Source: Anaerolineales bacterium
Lineage (GTDB): Bacteria; Chloroflexota; Anaerolineae; Anaerolineales; UBA11858
DNA: 64,000 nt
NCBI GenBank assembly: GCA_016785015.1
Contig: JADHTJ010000009.1
Span: 1 to 64,000, forward strand
Direction of reading: 5' to 3'
Shown here: positions 1 to 8,146 of the stretch, piece by piece
Layout of the letters: each line of letters opens with the position of its first letter
How positions within the stretch are numbered: position 1 is the first letter of the stretch
Notes under the pieces: model-generated
Told to the model about the DNA's origin: nothing
The model's database searches: none
Seen by the model: the letters and a program-made list of their open reading frames with translations, nothing else
Program-made: the position numbers and the translations under genes

Positions 1-2
1 TA

Positions 3-785
3 CGTCGTAGAAGTGAGGGCAATTTATTATCGAATATCCTCGTATCTGTGAGTCCAACCGATGAAGATCGGTTAGCCCTCGAACAAGCACTGGTTGTCGC
101 TCATCGTGAAAGAGGTCAAATACAAGGCTTGCACGTCGCAATATCCGATAATGAAGTTCAATCTGCAGAAACGCTTCAACTTGTCGAGGAATTCGAAGAC
201 CGGTGTCAATCAGCCGGCATCCATGGACATTTAGCCATTGAAACTGGGGCTATTGCACGCATCATCTGCGAACGCTCTCATTGGACTGATCTCATTGTCA
301 CTAAGGCATCATTCCCACCTGGAGATCATCTCATTGCGCGGTTCAGTTCTGGATTGCGCACCATGATACGCCGCTGTCCTAGGCCAATCTTAATAGTATC
401 CACTCAGATTTCTGAGCTAAAGCATGCTTTGCTGGCTTACAATGGCACCCCAAAATCAGATGAAGCGCTATATTTGGCAACCTATATTGCAGCAAAATGG
501 CGGATAGATCTTAGTATTCTGACCATCGAACATGAAGAAGTGAATGAGAGTGTTGTTTACAACAATGCAAAACAATATATCTCAAATTACAATATTCAAG
601 CTAATTTCATTCGCCACCAGCCAGGGAATCGGAGTGAGATCATATTAGAAACTGCACAAACTAATAATTGTGATTTTATCCTCATGGGAGGCTATAAATC
701 CAGCCCGATCATTGAAGTGGTACTCGGAAGTGTAGTTGACGAAGTTTTACGAAAATCTCAAATCCCCCTCTTGATCTGTCGCTAA
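3..785 (+). CDS. Universal stress protein (UspA) tandem-domain protein, 5'-truncated by window edge
   Basis: At least two UspA folds lie in tandem. The first ends in a typical RPILIVST strand. The second runs from about residue 125 (HALLAYNGTPKSDEAL) to the C-terminal IPLLICR. A GTG occurs at 48, but the frame is open back to position 3 and the upstream codons complete the first strand of a Usp domain (NILVSVSP). The gene therefore starts outside the window and 48 is not its start. In the second domain the nucleotide-binding loop is degenerate: GGYKSSPIIEVVLGS keeps the last G-S but not the second glycine of G-x2-G-x9-G-S/T, so ATP binding is uncertain. It could be a stand-alone stress protein or the cytoplasmic tail of a transporter; the missing 5' end would decide. 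Confidence 0.8.
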   Translation, partial: RRRSEGNLLSNILVSVSPTDEDRLALEQALVVAHRERGQIQGLHVAISDNEVQSAETLQLVEEFEDRCQSAGIHGHLAIETGAIARIICERSHWTDLIVTKASFPPGDHLIARFSSGLRTMIRRCPRPILIVSTQISELKHALLAYNGTPKSDEALYLATYIAAKWRIDLSILTIEHEEVNESVVYNNAKQYISNYNIQANFIRHQPGNRSEIILETAQTNNCDFILMGGYKSSPIIEVVLGSVVDEVLRKSQIPLLICR

Positions 786-823
786 ACGTAAAATCAAACG
801 GATATGGGAAGTTATCAGTTCAG

Positions 824-1450
824 TTAATCGATCTCAGTCTCAAGTGAGCCATATGTATTCAGAACCTGGGTATCACAAAAAACAGTTTCTGTAATCGTAT
901 CTGGTCGATAAACATGAATATGGCCGTGGAAATGATAGCGGGGTTTGAAAACACTCAACAACCAACGAAATGCTTTAATACCTCTATGCGCGCGATCCGA
1001 CTGATCATGAATTCCCCAAGGTGGAGCGTGTGTGACAAACACATCTAGATATCTCCCAAAACGGGCACGATTATAAATCATCCCGGGAATAAGAGAAATT
1101 ACATGTCGCCACATTTCAGATTGTGTGTATTGGAATTGGCCACTACGTTTATAGCGCTCGCTGCCTTCAATACCTGCGATCAACAAACCGCTGAAGCGTA
1201 CAAATCTGCGATGTAAATCTATGCCCCCATGTGGATAAGATCGATTTCCGCCTTCCCCATACTCGATCAATGGATCATGATTTCCACGCACAAAGAATAA
1301 TGGACGATTCAGCATGCTTACAATGTATTCCTGATAATAATAGGGCAAATCACCGCAAGCGATAACTAGATCCACATGACGATATTTTGCCTGGACTTGT
1401 GCACTATAAATAATCGGAACAATTACATCACTAACAGATAATACCTTCAA
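824..1450 (-). CDS. Calcineurin-like metallophosphoesterase
   Basis: This 208-residue protein has the metallophosphoesterase motif series GDLPYYY, RGNHDP, THAPPWG and HGHIHVYR, which supplies the two-metal site. The first motif (D-x-H) is atypical: the N-terminus reads SVSDVIVP without the usual histidine, so one metal ligand may be altered. The substrate is unknown; relatives are annotated as phosphohydrolases of the Icc/YfcE superfamily. It is transcribed on the minus strand, divergent from the LacI-family gene and convergent with the UspA-type gene. There is no signal peptide, so it is presumably cytoplasmic. Confidence 0.75.
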   Translation of the reverse strand: MKVLSVSDVIVPIIYSAQVQAKYRHVDLVIACGDLPYYYQEYIVSMLNRPLFFVRGNHDPLIEYGEGGNRSYPHGGIDLHRRFVRFSGLLIAGIEGSERYKRSGQFQYTQSEMWRHVISLIPGMIYNRARFGRYLDVFVTHAPPWGIHDQSDRAHRGIKAFRWLLSVFKPRYHFHGHIHVYRPDTITETVFCDTQVLNTYGSLETEID

Positions 1451-1578
1451 AAAATATCCTTTTCACAAAAATAGCCATCAGCTTATACCCGCTTTGAGTT
1501 ATCTTGTCAACAATATTACCCTCACTAGACAAATACCAGGTAAAAAACACATAAAATAATGCCGCATTTTGAATAACG

Positions 1579-1607
1579 TTGACATCCCCAAGGTAATATG
1601 CTAGGCT
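1579..1607 (+). promoter_or_regulatory. Promoter of the LacI-family gene
   Basis: TTGACA at 1579-1584 and TAGGCT at 1602-1607 are separated by 17 bp, with a TG extension just before the -10 (TGC TAGGCT). The palindromic operator candidate at 1616-1627 falls at the expected transcription start, which fits autorepression. Confidence 0.6.
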
Positions 1608-1615
1608 ACTTCTCT

Positions 1616-1627
1616 GGAACCGGTTCC
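1616..1627. promoter_or_regulatory. Palindromic LacI-type operator candidate GGAACCGGTTCC
   Basis: A perfect 12-bp palindrome with the central CG typical of LacI/GalR-family operators lies between the promoter and the start of the LacI-family gene. That position supports autoregulation. I found no second exact copy ahead of the kinase or permease genes. Confidence 0.6.
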
Positions 1628-1648
1628 AATTAAAGATACTATTAGGAG

Positions 1649-2656
1649 ATGCTGTTGCCAACGATCCGAGATGTTGCCAAACGTGCCAATGTAGGAATTG
1701 CCACTGTTTCCCGCGTTCTAAATAGTAGCCCTTCCGTCAGTGATGAAACTCGCAATGCCGTTTTAGCTGCGATTGAAGAACTTGATTTTACTCCTAATCC
1801 AATTGCAAGGCAGCTTTCTACGGGGCGCACATCAACGATAGGGGTAATTCTCCCCTACCTCACAATGCCATCTTATGTGGAGCGATTACGCGGGGTTCAA
1901 CATGCTCTTGCAGAAACTGATTACCACATGGTGCTTTTCAGTGTTGGCAAACCATCTGAACGTGACGCGTATATAAAAGATCTACCCCGAAACAATCTTG
2001 TTGATGGCATACTGATCATTTCGTTGCCCCCAGATGATAGCCAAGCTGAACGTCTTGCTAATGCAGATATTCCCACTGTGCTCGTCGATGCTTATCATGA
2101 GAAATTATGCTGCATACTGACAGATGATGTAAAAGGGGGCAAATTGGCTACCCAGCATCTCATCGATCTTGGGCATAGACGCATTGCATTTCTAAGTGAA
2201 CCGCTGGAAACCCCTTTCCACCCTTCCACAAAATATCGTTACCAGGGGTATCGACAGGCGTTGTTGGAGAATGATATTCCTTTCAGGTCTGAATACGTGA
2301 TTTCCGAAACACGCGGTCGTTTCAAAGCAAAGAAAATGGCAAAAAAATTACTCGGGTTGCCTGAGCCGCCAACGGCGATTTTTGCAGGCAATGATACTTT
2401 GGCGATTGGTATTCTTGACAGAGCGAAAGATTTAAAAATTAAAGTCCCAAAAGAGTTATCCGTAATCGGTTTCGATGGTATTCGAGACGCAGAGTACACA
2501 AATCTTACAACAATCGATCAGAATTTATTTGAATCAGGTGTTGAGGGAGTCCATATGCTGTTAAAAGCATTAGAAGCGGCTCCCTCAACACCATGTGAAA
2601 GAAGACTATCCCTGGATCTTATTCGTAGAAAAACAACTAAAAAAGTTAAAGTTTGA
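1649..2656 (+). CDS. LacI/GalR-family transcriptional repressor
   Basis: An N-terminal LacI helix-turn-helix with hinge (TIRDVAKRANVGIATVSRVLN) is followed by a periplasmic-binding-protein-like effector domain (about residues 60-330). It is expected to bind a sugar or sugar phosphate and control the adjacent glucoside operon. The Shine-Dalgarno AGGAG ends directly before the ATG at 1649. The TTG at 1655 has better spacing (6 nt) and would give the family-typical N-terminus MPTIRDVAKRA, so 1655 may be the true start. A promoter and palindromic operator lie immediately upstream. It is the first gene of a co-directional block that runs through the kinase, permeases and hydrolases. Confidence 0.9.
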   Translation: MLLPTIRDVAKRANVGIATVSRVLNSSPSVSDETRNAVLAAIEELDFTPNPIARQLSTGRTSTIGVILPYLTMPSYVERLRGVQHALAETDYHMVLFSVGKPSERDAYIKDLPRNNLVDGILIISLPPDDSQAERLANADIPTVLVDAYHEKLCCILTDDVKGGKLATQHLIDLGHRRIAFLSEPLETPFHPSTKYRYQGYRQALLENDIPFRSEYVISETRGRFKAKKMAKKLLGLPEPPTAIFAGNDTLAIGILDRAKDLKIKVPKELSVIGFDGIRDAEYTNLTTIDQNLFESGVEGVHMLLKALEAAPSTPCERRLSLDLIRRKTTKKVKV

Positions 2657-2680
2657 TGTTACGAAAACTAAAGAGAATCT

Positions 2681-2730
2681 CCCTGGGAATAGGGGGTGGG
2701 GGCTCTGGCCCCCACCCCCTATTCCCAGGG
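2681..2730. repeat. Perfect 23-bp stem hairpin between LacI-family and PfkB genes
   Basis: Arms 2681-2703 and 2708-2730 are exact reverse complements around a 4-nt TCTG loop and are very G/C-rich. No U-run follows, so it is not a standard intrinsic terminator. It may be a REP-like element, an mRNA 3'-stabiliser, or a roadblock separating regulator from operon expression. Confidence 0.8.
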
Positions 2731-2776
2731 AAACCTCACTACGTGTGCGTAACATGAGTTAAAGTACTATCTAACA

Positions 2777-3751
2777 ATGACTGATATAAGTAATCATTCG
2801 TTTGATTTTATTGCCCTTGGGGAAATCTTAATCGATTTCATATCAAGTGAAGAAGTTGATTCTCTGGCACAGGCTGATAGCTATAATCGCTTTGTGGGCG
2901 GCCAACCGACAAATCTTACTCGAAACATGGCTCTGTTGGGAAATCAAGTCGCCCTGGGTGCTTGTGTAGGCGATGATTACTTTGGGCAATATATTATTGA
3001 TCAATTAACCCAACTGAATATCGAGCCTCGCTTTATTCAAAAATCAAATTTGGCACATACAACCATTGTGCCAGTAACGCGCACCAGAGGTGGAACACCA
3101 AAATTTATGATCTATCGGGGGGCTGATTCTTTGTTTCAAGCTGAGCCTGCCCTTTTGGAGGCTGTTTCGAAAACGCGCATTATTCATACATCAGCATTCG
3201 CAATCAGTCGAGATCCAGCCCGTTCTACAATTTGCGAGGCGCTAAAAATTGCCAAAGATAACGATGCATGGGTTTCCTTAGATCCAAATTATCACCCCGC
3301 TATTTGGCCTGATGTAACCGATTTTGTTTCTCACCTTAAAAATGCGTTTCAATACGTTGATATAACCAAACCATCACTAGATGATTGCGAACGAATCTTT
3401 GCTCCAGGTCTCGAACCACTCGAGTATGCACGCAAATTCATCAACTGGGGTGCAAAATTTGTTATACTTACCATGGGAGACAGTGGAGTACTGCTCACAA
3501 CAGCATCCGGTGACGTGTATAATATTATTCCTAATCCAATCTCGGTTTCAGATGTTACCGGTGCAGGCGATGCTTATTGGGCTGGATTCCTGACCGCTAT
3601 CTTGGAAGGAAAAAGCCCCCTTGAGGCTGCCAAATTAGGGCAAGCCCTCGCCGAGGTAAAAATTGAAACTGTAGGACCGCTCACAATCCCACCGGATCGC
3701 AATTTCCTTGAAGAAAAAGCTCAAATGGTCCGTTATCAAAAAATTTCATAA
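2777..3751 (+). CDS. PfkB-family carbohydrate kinase (fructokinase/2-keto-sugar kinase-like)
   Basis: This 324-residue ribokinase-fold sugar kinase has an N-terminal substrate region GGQPTNLTRNMALLG and the C-terminal PfkB signature DVTGAGDAYWAGF. The catalytic base is D265 of the anion-hole motif GAGD. It would phosphorylate a monosaccharide with ATP in the cytoplasm; fructose is a reasonable guess because a sucrose-phosphate-synthase-like gene lies in the same block, but specificity cannot be read from sequence. It sits between the repressor and the ABC permeases. No clear Shine-Dalgarno precedes the ATG. Confidence 0.85.
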   Translation: MTDISNHSFDFIALGEILIDFISSEEVDSLAQADSYNRFVGGQPTNLTRNMALLGNQVALGACVGDDYFGQYIIDQLTQLNIEPRFIQKSNLAHTTIVPVTRTRGGTPKFMIYRGADSLFQAEPALLEAVSKTRIIHTSAFAISRDPARSTICEALKIAKDNDAWVSLDPNYHPAIWPDVTDFVSHLKNAFQYVDITKPSLDDCERIFAPGLEPLEYARKFINWGAKFVILTMGDSGVLLTTASGDVYNIIPNPISVSDVTGAGDAYWAGFLTAILEGKSPLEAAKLGQALAEVKIETVGPLTIPPDRNFLEEKAQMVRYQKIS

Positions 3752-3913
3752 TATAAAAAAGATCAAGTTGAGGAGGTGGCAATCAGCCGAAGCAAAACTT
3801 TCATAGTATTCAAAATCGCCTGGCCGTAGCGTAAGTGATTTTCAAAATTACGTTTTACTTCAACAAGCAACAGGCAAAAATCATGTAACACTGCGCGCGA
3901 AAGGAAGAAGGAA

Positions 3914-5044
3914 ATGCAACCTACAACTGATTATCAAGTTAAGACAAGCGGATTTATCGATTGGTTTGCGCTGATCATTGGACGTATACTAATCTCGCTT
4001 GTCGTTCCCGTAACAACTTTCGCTGTTCTTATCATTGGTTTTCGCTGGCTCCGCGATACGATCCCCAGCGGAACAGCAGAAAAGACGGCCGTTTCATTAG
4101 TCGCCATCATATGGGGCGTGGGTGGCGCAGCCATCCTCTATGTCGTATCCAACTGGTTAGTTGAACAGCTCAATGTGCTATGGGTGAAACGCTTACAACC
4201 CTTTATCTTTGTTGGTCCTGCTGTGGCCATATTGATTTGGTATCTAGCCCTGCCCACAGCCCGAAGCTTTTGGATCAGTCTATTCAGTAGAGATGGTACT
4301 GAATTTGTAGGCCTCGCCAACTACTTATCCATCTTTACAGAACGCACCATGCTCGTGGCCTTCCGAAACAACCTCTTATGGATTGTGTTCGGAGCAACAC
4401 TCGCGATCGTCTTTGGATTGCTGGTAGCCGTCTTGGCGGATCGCAGTAAATTTGAAAACCTAGCCAAATCTTTGATATTCCTCCCCATGGCAATCTCAAT
4501 GGTGGGCGCAGGCGTCATCTGGAACTTCATCTATGAAGTAAAAGATATAGCCGATCCCCAAATTGGTCTTCTCAACGCCGTTTGGGTTGCTTTCGGCCAG
4601 GAACCCCAAGCCTGGACAGCCCTAAATCAACCCTGGAATAACATTTTCTTGATCATCATCATGATCTGGCTACAAACTGGCTATGCCATGGTTATCTTTT
4701 CAGCAGCCATCAAAGGCATCCCCGATGAGCTTATCGAAGCCTCTCGTGTTGATGGTGCCAATGAAGTGCAGATATTCTTCCGCATCATGATCCCTTATAT
4801 TATGGGTACGATCATCACAGTGAGCACCACAGTTATCATATTCACCCTGAAGATATTCGATATCGTAATGGTGATGACCGGCGGACAATTTGCCAGCCAC
4901 GTCATTGCTACTCAATTTTATCGCCAGGCCTTTACGAACAACAATAAAGGTTTAGCTGCCGCCATTGCAATCGTACTTTTGATAGCTGTTGTTCCCGTAA
5001 TGATTTATAACCTGCGGCAATTTGCTGAAGAGGAGGCCTTCTAA
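3914..5044 (+). CDS. ABC sugar transporter permease, MalF type
   Basis: This integral membrane permease has the EAA loop EASRVDGANEVQIFFRIMIP that docks the ATPase. Two extra N-terminal transmembrane segments (about residues 15-80) precede the usual core, which begins FIFVGPAVAILIWYL. A strong AAGGAAGAAGGA ribosome site precedes the ATG. Its stop overlaps the start of the partner permease by one base, implying translational coupling. No substrate-binding protein or ATPase gene accompanies it here, so those subunits must be encoded elsewhere. The likely substrate is an alpha- or beta-glucoside, judged only from the downstream hydrolases. Confidence 0.9.
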   Translation: MQPTTDYQVKTSGFIDWFALIIGRILISLVVPVTTFAVLIIGFRWLRDTIPSGTAEKTAVSLVAIIWGVGGAAILYVVSNWLVEQLNVLWVKRLQPFIFVGPAVAILIWYLALPTARSFWISLFSRDGTEFVGLANYLSIFTERTMLVAFRNNLLWIVFGATLAIVFGLLVAVLADRSKFENLAKSLIFLPMAISMVGAGVIWNFIYEVKDIADPQIGLLNAVWVAFGQEPQAWTALNQPWNNIFLIIIMIWLQTGYAMVIFSAAIKGIPDELIEASRVDGANEVQIFFRIMIPYIMGTIITVSTTVIIFTLKIFDIVMVMTGGQFASHVIATQFYRQAFTNNNKGLAAAIAIVLLIAVVPVMIYNLRQFAEEEAF

Positions 5045-6153
5045 TGAGTACTCAAGCAGATAGTTTCGCAAGAAAACGACGTTTTAGCGATATTGTAGTA
5101 AACCTTGCCCTTCTGATACTCGTCTTGGTTTGGACCATCCCAACCTTGGGTTTATTAGTTTCCTCCTTCCGAACGAGATTTGATATCCAAACATCCGGCT
5201 GGTGGTGGATTTTGCCCCATCGAGAATGGGTCACAGTTGAAGAATTCATACCCGGCGATGATCTCGACCGTGATGGCGTGATGGAGTTTGCTGGAGTAAG
5301 CGGCACATTCGAAGAACTACGCGCAGGCATTGATACAGATGAAGGGAGAGTTACCTGGGTTGGCAATAAACGCCTGGGTGTTGTCAAGGTTCAAGAAAAC
5401 AAATGGACCATCCGTACCGATTTCACCCTGGAAAATTACGGACAGGTACTTGCAGGCAAAACATATGAAATACAGACTTCCAGTGGTGATGTCAAAACTG
5501 TCCAGGGTGATGATTTTACTGGCTCATTTTTGAACAGCCTGACCATCTCTATCCCGGCTACCGTGATCCCCATCTTGATCGCAGCATTTGCGGCGTACGG
5601 TTTCGCCTGGATGGATTTCCCTGGGCGTAAACCGCTATTCACCATGGTTGTTGCACTGATGGTCGTCCCGCTGCAGATCGCCCTCGTTCCCATACTCCAA
5701 GACTATGTGCGCCTGGATTTGAACGGAACCTTCTTAGCAGTGTGGTTGGCCCACACCGGCTTTGGGTTGCCATTAGCCACGTACCTGCTGTTCAACTACA
5801 TAAAGGGATTGCCGCGTGAAATTCTGGAATCAGCTTTTATTGATGGCGCATCACACTTCACCATCTTTGCTCGCCTGATCTTGCCGCTTTCGATTCCGGC
5901 TCTGGCATCCTTCGCCATTTTCCAATTCCTTTGGGTTTGGAATGACTACCTGATTGCTCTGGTATTCATTGGTGCGAAACCCGATGTCCAGGTGCTAACA
6001 ATGCGCATCGCAGAAATGGTTGGATCGCGCGGTTCCGACTGGCACTTGCTGACAGCCGGAGCCTTTATCTCGATGCTCCTACCGCTAATTGTCTTCTTCT
6101 CGCTGCAGCGCTTCTTTGTGCGCGGTCTCTTAGCGGGCTCGGTAAAAGGCTAA
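5044..6153 (+). CDS. ABC sugar transporter permease, MalG type, with periplasmic insertion
   Basis: This is the second permease of the heterodimer, with an EAA loop ESAFIDGASHFTIFARLILP and a C-terminal LLAGSVKG tail typical of MalG-type proteins. Between the first transmembrane helix and the permease core it carries roughly 90 extra residues (about 40-135: VEEFIPGDDLDRDGVMEF onward) predicted to face outside. Such an insert could contact the binding protein. It is translationally coupled to the preceding permease and followed by about 150 bp containing a palindrome. Confidence 0.9.
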   Translation: MSTQADSFARKRRFSDIVVNLALLILVLVWTIPTLGLLVSSFRTRFDIQTSGWWWILPHREWVTVEEFIPGDDLDRDGVMEFAGVSGTFEELRAGIDTDEGRVTWVGNKRLGVVKVQENKWTIRTDFTLENYGQVLAGKTYEIQTSSGDVKTVQGDDFTGSFLNSLTISIPATVIPILIAAFAAYGFAWMDFPGRKPLFTMVVALMVVPLQIALVPILQDYVRLDLNGTFLAVWLAHTGFGLPLATYLLFNYIKGLPREILESAFIDGASHFTIFARLILPLSIPALASFAIFQFLWVWNDYLIALVFIGAKPDVQVLTMRIAEMVGSRGSDWHLLTAGAFISMLLPLIVFFSLQRFFVRGLLAGSVKG

Positions 6154-6223
6154 GATATAAAATAATCAAATTATCTGGAGATTCAAAGGACGCATTTCCT
6201 TTATCCCCAAATTAAGAAAAACC

Positions 6224-6258
6224 CATGACTGCCAGTCCACACCGGGCTGGCAGTCATG
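6224..6258 (-). repeat. 12-bp perfect inverted repeat; minus-strand terminator-like
   Basis: CATGACTGCCAG (6224-6235) is exactly complementary to 6247-6258, and further pairing can extend the stem inward. On the minus strand the hairpin is followed by GGGTTTTTCTT, so it could stop antisense transcription. On the plus strand no U-run follows. Confidence 0.6.
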
Positions 6259-6307
6259 CGAAATGACATGTCAAAAGAATTCTCACAGGGAAAAATTTAC
6301 CTAAACA

Positions 6308-6766
6308 ATGAATAGAAGCGCCCCCTTTAACTGGAAACTATGGCTGCTATGGGTTTTTGCGACCACCTTGGGGTGGCTGGTTGGCAGCTCATTCTTGCCC
6401 TTGGAATTGGTTGCCGGATTGAGTATCGGCGTGGCCCAATGGCTGGTATTACGTCCGCTGTTCCCCCATTCGTGGTGGTGGATTGTTCTCAGTGCCAGTG
6501 GCTGGATGTTGGGCTGGGGTATCAGTATGGCCCTGGTCATTCCAGAATCTGCGGCGCTAATTGCTGGAATAGTCGGTTTGAGCACAGGGGGTTTCCAATG
6601 GTATAGCTTACGCCGCTGGGTTCCCATCGCTCATTGGTGGATTCTAGTCAGCACGCTGGCCTGGATCATAGGGCTGAGTGGATTTACCGACCAGCGTCTG
6701 ACAGGGATGATTGTGGGGATCATCACAGGCATCGTTTTTGAGTTGCTGGCACGTCATAAAAAATGA
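6308..6766 (+). CDS. Small hydrophobic membrane protein with internal duplication
   Basis: A 152-residue protein made almost entirely of transmembrane segments. Two halves are related: GLSIGVAQWLVLRPLFPHSW and GLSTGGFQWYSLRRWVPIAH, each followed by a Trp-rich helix, indicating an internal duplication. No known function is recognised. Its last four bases overlap the start of the GH1 glucosidase (ATGA), so it is coupled to the sugar operon. No good ribosome site precedes its ATG. Confidence 0.7.
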   Translation: MNRSAPFNWKLWLLWVFATTLGWLVGSSFLPLELVAGLSIGVAQWLVLRPLFPHSWWWIVLSASGWMLGWGISMALVIPESAALIAGIVGLSTGGFQWYSLRRWVPIAHWWILVSTLAWIIGLSGFTDQRLTGMIVGIITGIVFELLARHKK

Positions 6767-8115
6767 ATAACAAGATTCAATTTCCTGAAATTTTCCTTTG
6801 GGGTACGGCCGCGTCGGCTTACCAAATCGAAGGCGCCTGGAACGTAGATGGCAAAGGCGAGAGTGTTTGGGACCGTTACGTGCGCCTACCAGATCGTATT
6901 CTCAATGGCGATACCGGTGATATTGCTTGCGACCACTACCACCGCATGCCTGCAGATGTTGCCCTGATGAAAGATTTGGGGATTCCCTGTTATGGATTTT
7001 CCATCTCTTGGACGCGCATCCTGCCAAATGGACACGGCGCGGTAAACCCTAATGGGCTGGATTTTTACAACCGCTTGGTTGATACCCTTCTCGAGGCTGG
7101 AATTGTCCCCAAAGCGACTCTCCACCACTGGGACTTCCCCCAAGCGCTCCAAGAGAAAGGTGGCTGGCCCAACCGAGATAGCGCGGATTGGTTCGCTGAC
7201 TATGCCCAGATCGTCTTCGAACACCTTGCCGATCGCGTCCACACCTGGGATACGATCAACGAGCCTTGGGTGGTAGCATTTCTAGGTTACGGTGCCGGAG
7301 TCCATGCCCCTGGTATTTGCGACGCGACAAAAGCTTATCAAGCCGCCCACCATCTACTTTTAGCCCACGGGAAAGCAGTCCAGCGCTACAGACAAGGGGG
7401 CTATCAAGGCGAAATTGGTCTCAGGCTCAACCTGAATCATCTCATCCCTGCTTCAGATAACGAAGAAGATTTGGCTGCGACCCAACGCGTTTACGACGAA
7501 TCCCACAGCTTCTTCCTTGATCCCGTCTTTAAGGGATGCTATCCCGAAGCCTTCCTGGAATGGCTCGGCCCTCATCGGCCACACATCGAACCTGGAGATA
7601 TCGAGAGCATCCATAATTCCGCTGATTATTTGGGAATAAATCACTACAATACTGACCGGGTCCATTTCGAAATATTTGGCGGTTGGCTCAAAGCTCGCCT
7701 GACTCCCTTTTCGGCTCCCAGTTGGGGAACTACGCAAATGGGCTGGGGCATCAATCCCGCCGGACTGAAAGCCGAAGTACTCAACATCAAAGAGAATTAC
7801 GACAATCCCAAAGTTTACCTGGCAGAGAATGGCTGCGCTATGCCCGACATCCCAGATGAAAAAGGTTTCGTCGCGGATTATGAGCGCATTAATTATTTGC
7901 GAGCACACTTAATCGCCTTGCACGAGGCAATGCAAGATGGCGCCAACGTACAGGGCTACTTCGTCTGGAGCATCTTAGACAATTTCGAGTGGGAACGCGG
8001 CTACAGCAAACGCTTCGGCCTGGTACGCGTGGAACCCATCACGCTGAAGCGCACACCCAAACAAAGCGCGTATTGGTATCGTGATGTGATTAGCGAGAAC
8101 GGCATCACCCTCTAA
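6763..8115 (+). CDS. bglA: GH1 beta-glucosidase
   Basis: A 450-residue glycoside hydrolase family 1 (TIM barrel) enzyme of standard length. The N-terminal signature FLWGTAASAYQIEG is present. The acid/base glutamate is E167 (DTINEPWV) and the nucleophile is E355 (YLAENGC). It releases glucose from beta-glucosides or cellobiose in the cytoplasm; there is no signal peptide, so the substrate must be imported. It overlaps the small membrane protein gene upstream and is followed by a GH13 enzyme, so the operon can process both anomers. Confidence 0.95.
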   Translation: MNNKIQFPEIFLWGTAASAYQIEGAWNVDGKGESVWDRYVRLPDRILNGDTGDIACDHYHRMPADVALMKDLGIPCYGFSISWTRILPNGHGAVNPNGLDFYNRLVDTLLEAGIVPKATLHHWDFPQALQEKGGWPNRDSADWFADYAQIVFEHLADRVHTWDTINEPWVVAFLGYGAGVHAPGICDATKAYQAAHHLLLAHGKAVQRYRQGGYQGEIGLRLNLNHLIPASDNEEDLAATQRVYDESHSFFLDPVFKGCYPEAFLEWLGPHRPHIEPGDIESIHNSADYLGINHYNTDRVHFEIFGGWLKARLTPFSAPSWGTTQMGWGINPAGLKAEVLNIKENYDNPKVYLAENGCAMPDIPDEKGFVADYERINYLRAHLIALHEAMQDGANVQGYFVWSILDNFEWERGYSKRFGLVRVEPITLKRTPKQSAYWYRDVISENGITL

Positions 8116-8146
8116 ATATCAGATATTAGGTATTGGATATTTTTTC

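Noticed and set aside
2681-2730. Intrinsic terminator
   Set aside because: No U-run follows on either strand, so it is listed as a hairpin repeat.
5052-5387. 111-residue minus-strand ORF
   Set aside because: It is antisense to a clear permease gene and has no recognisable features.
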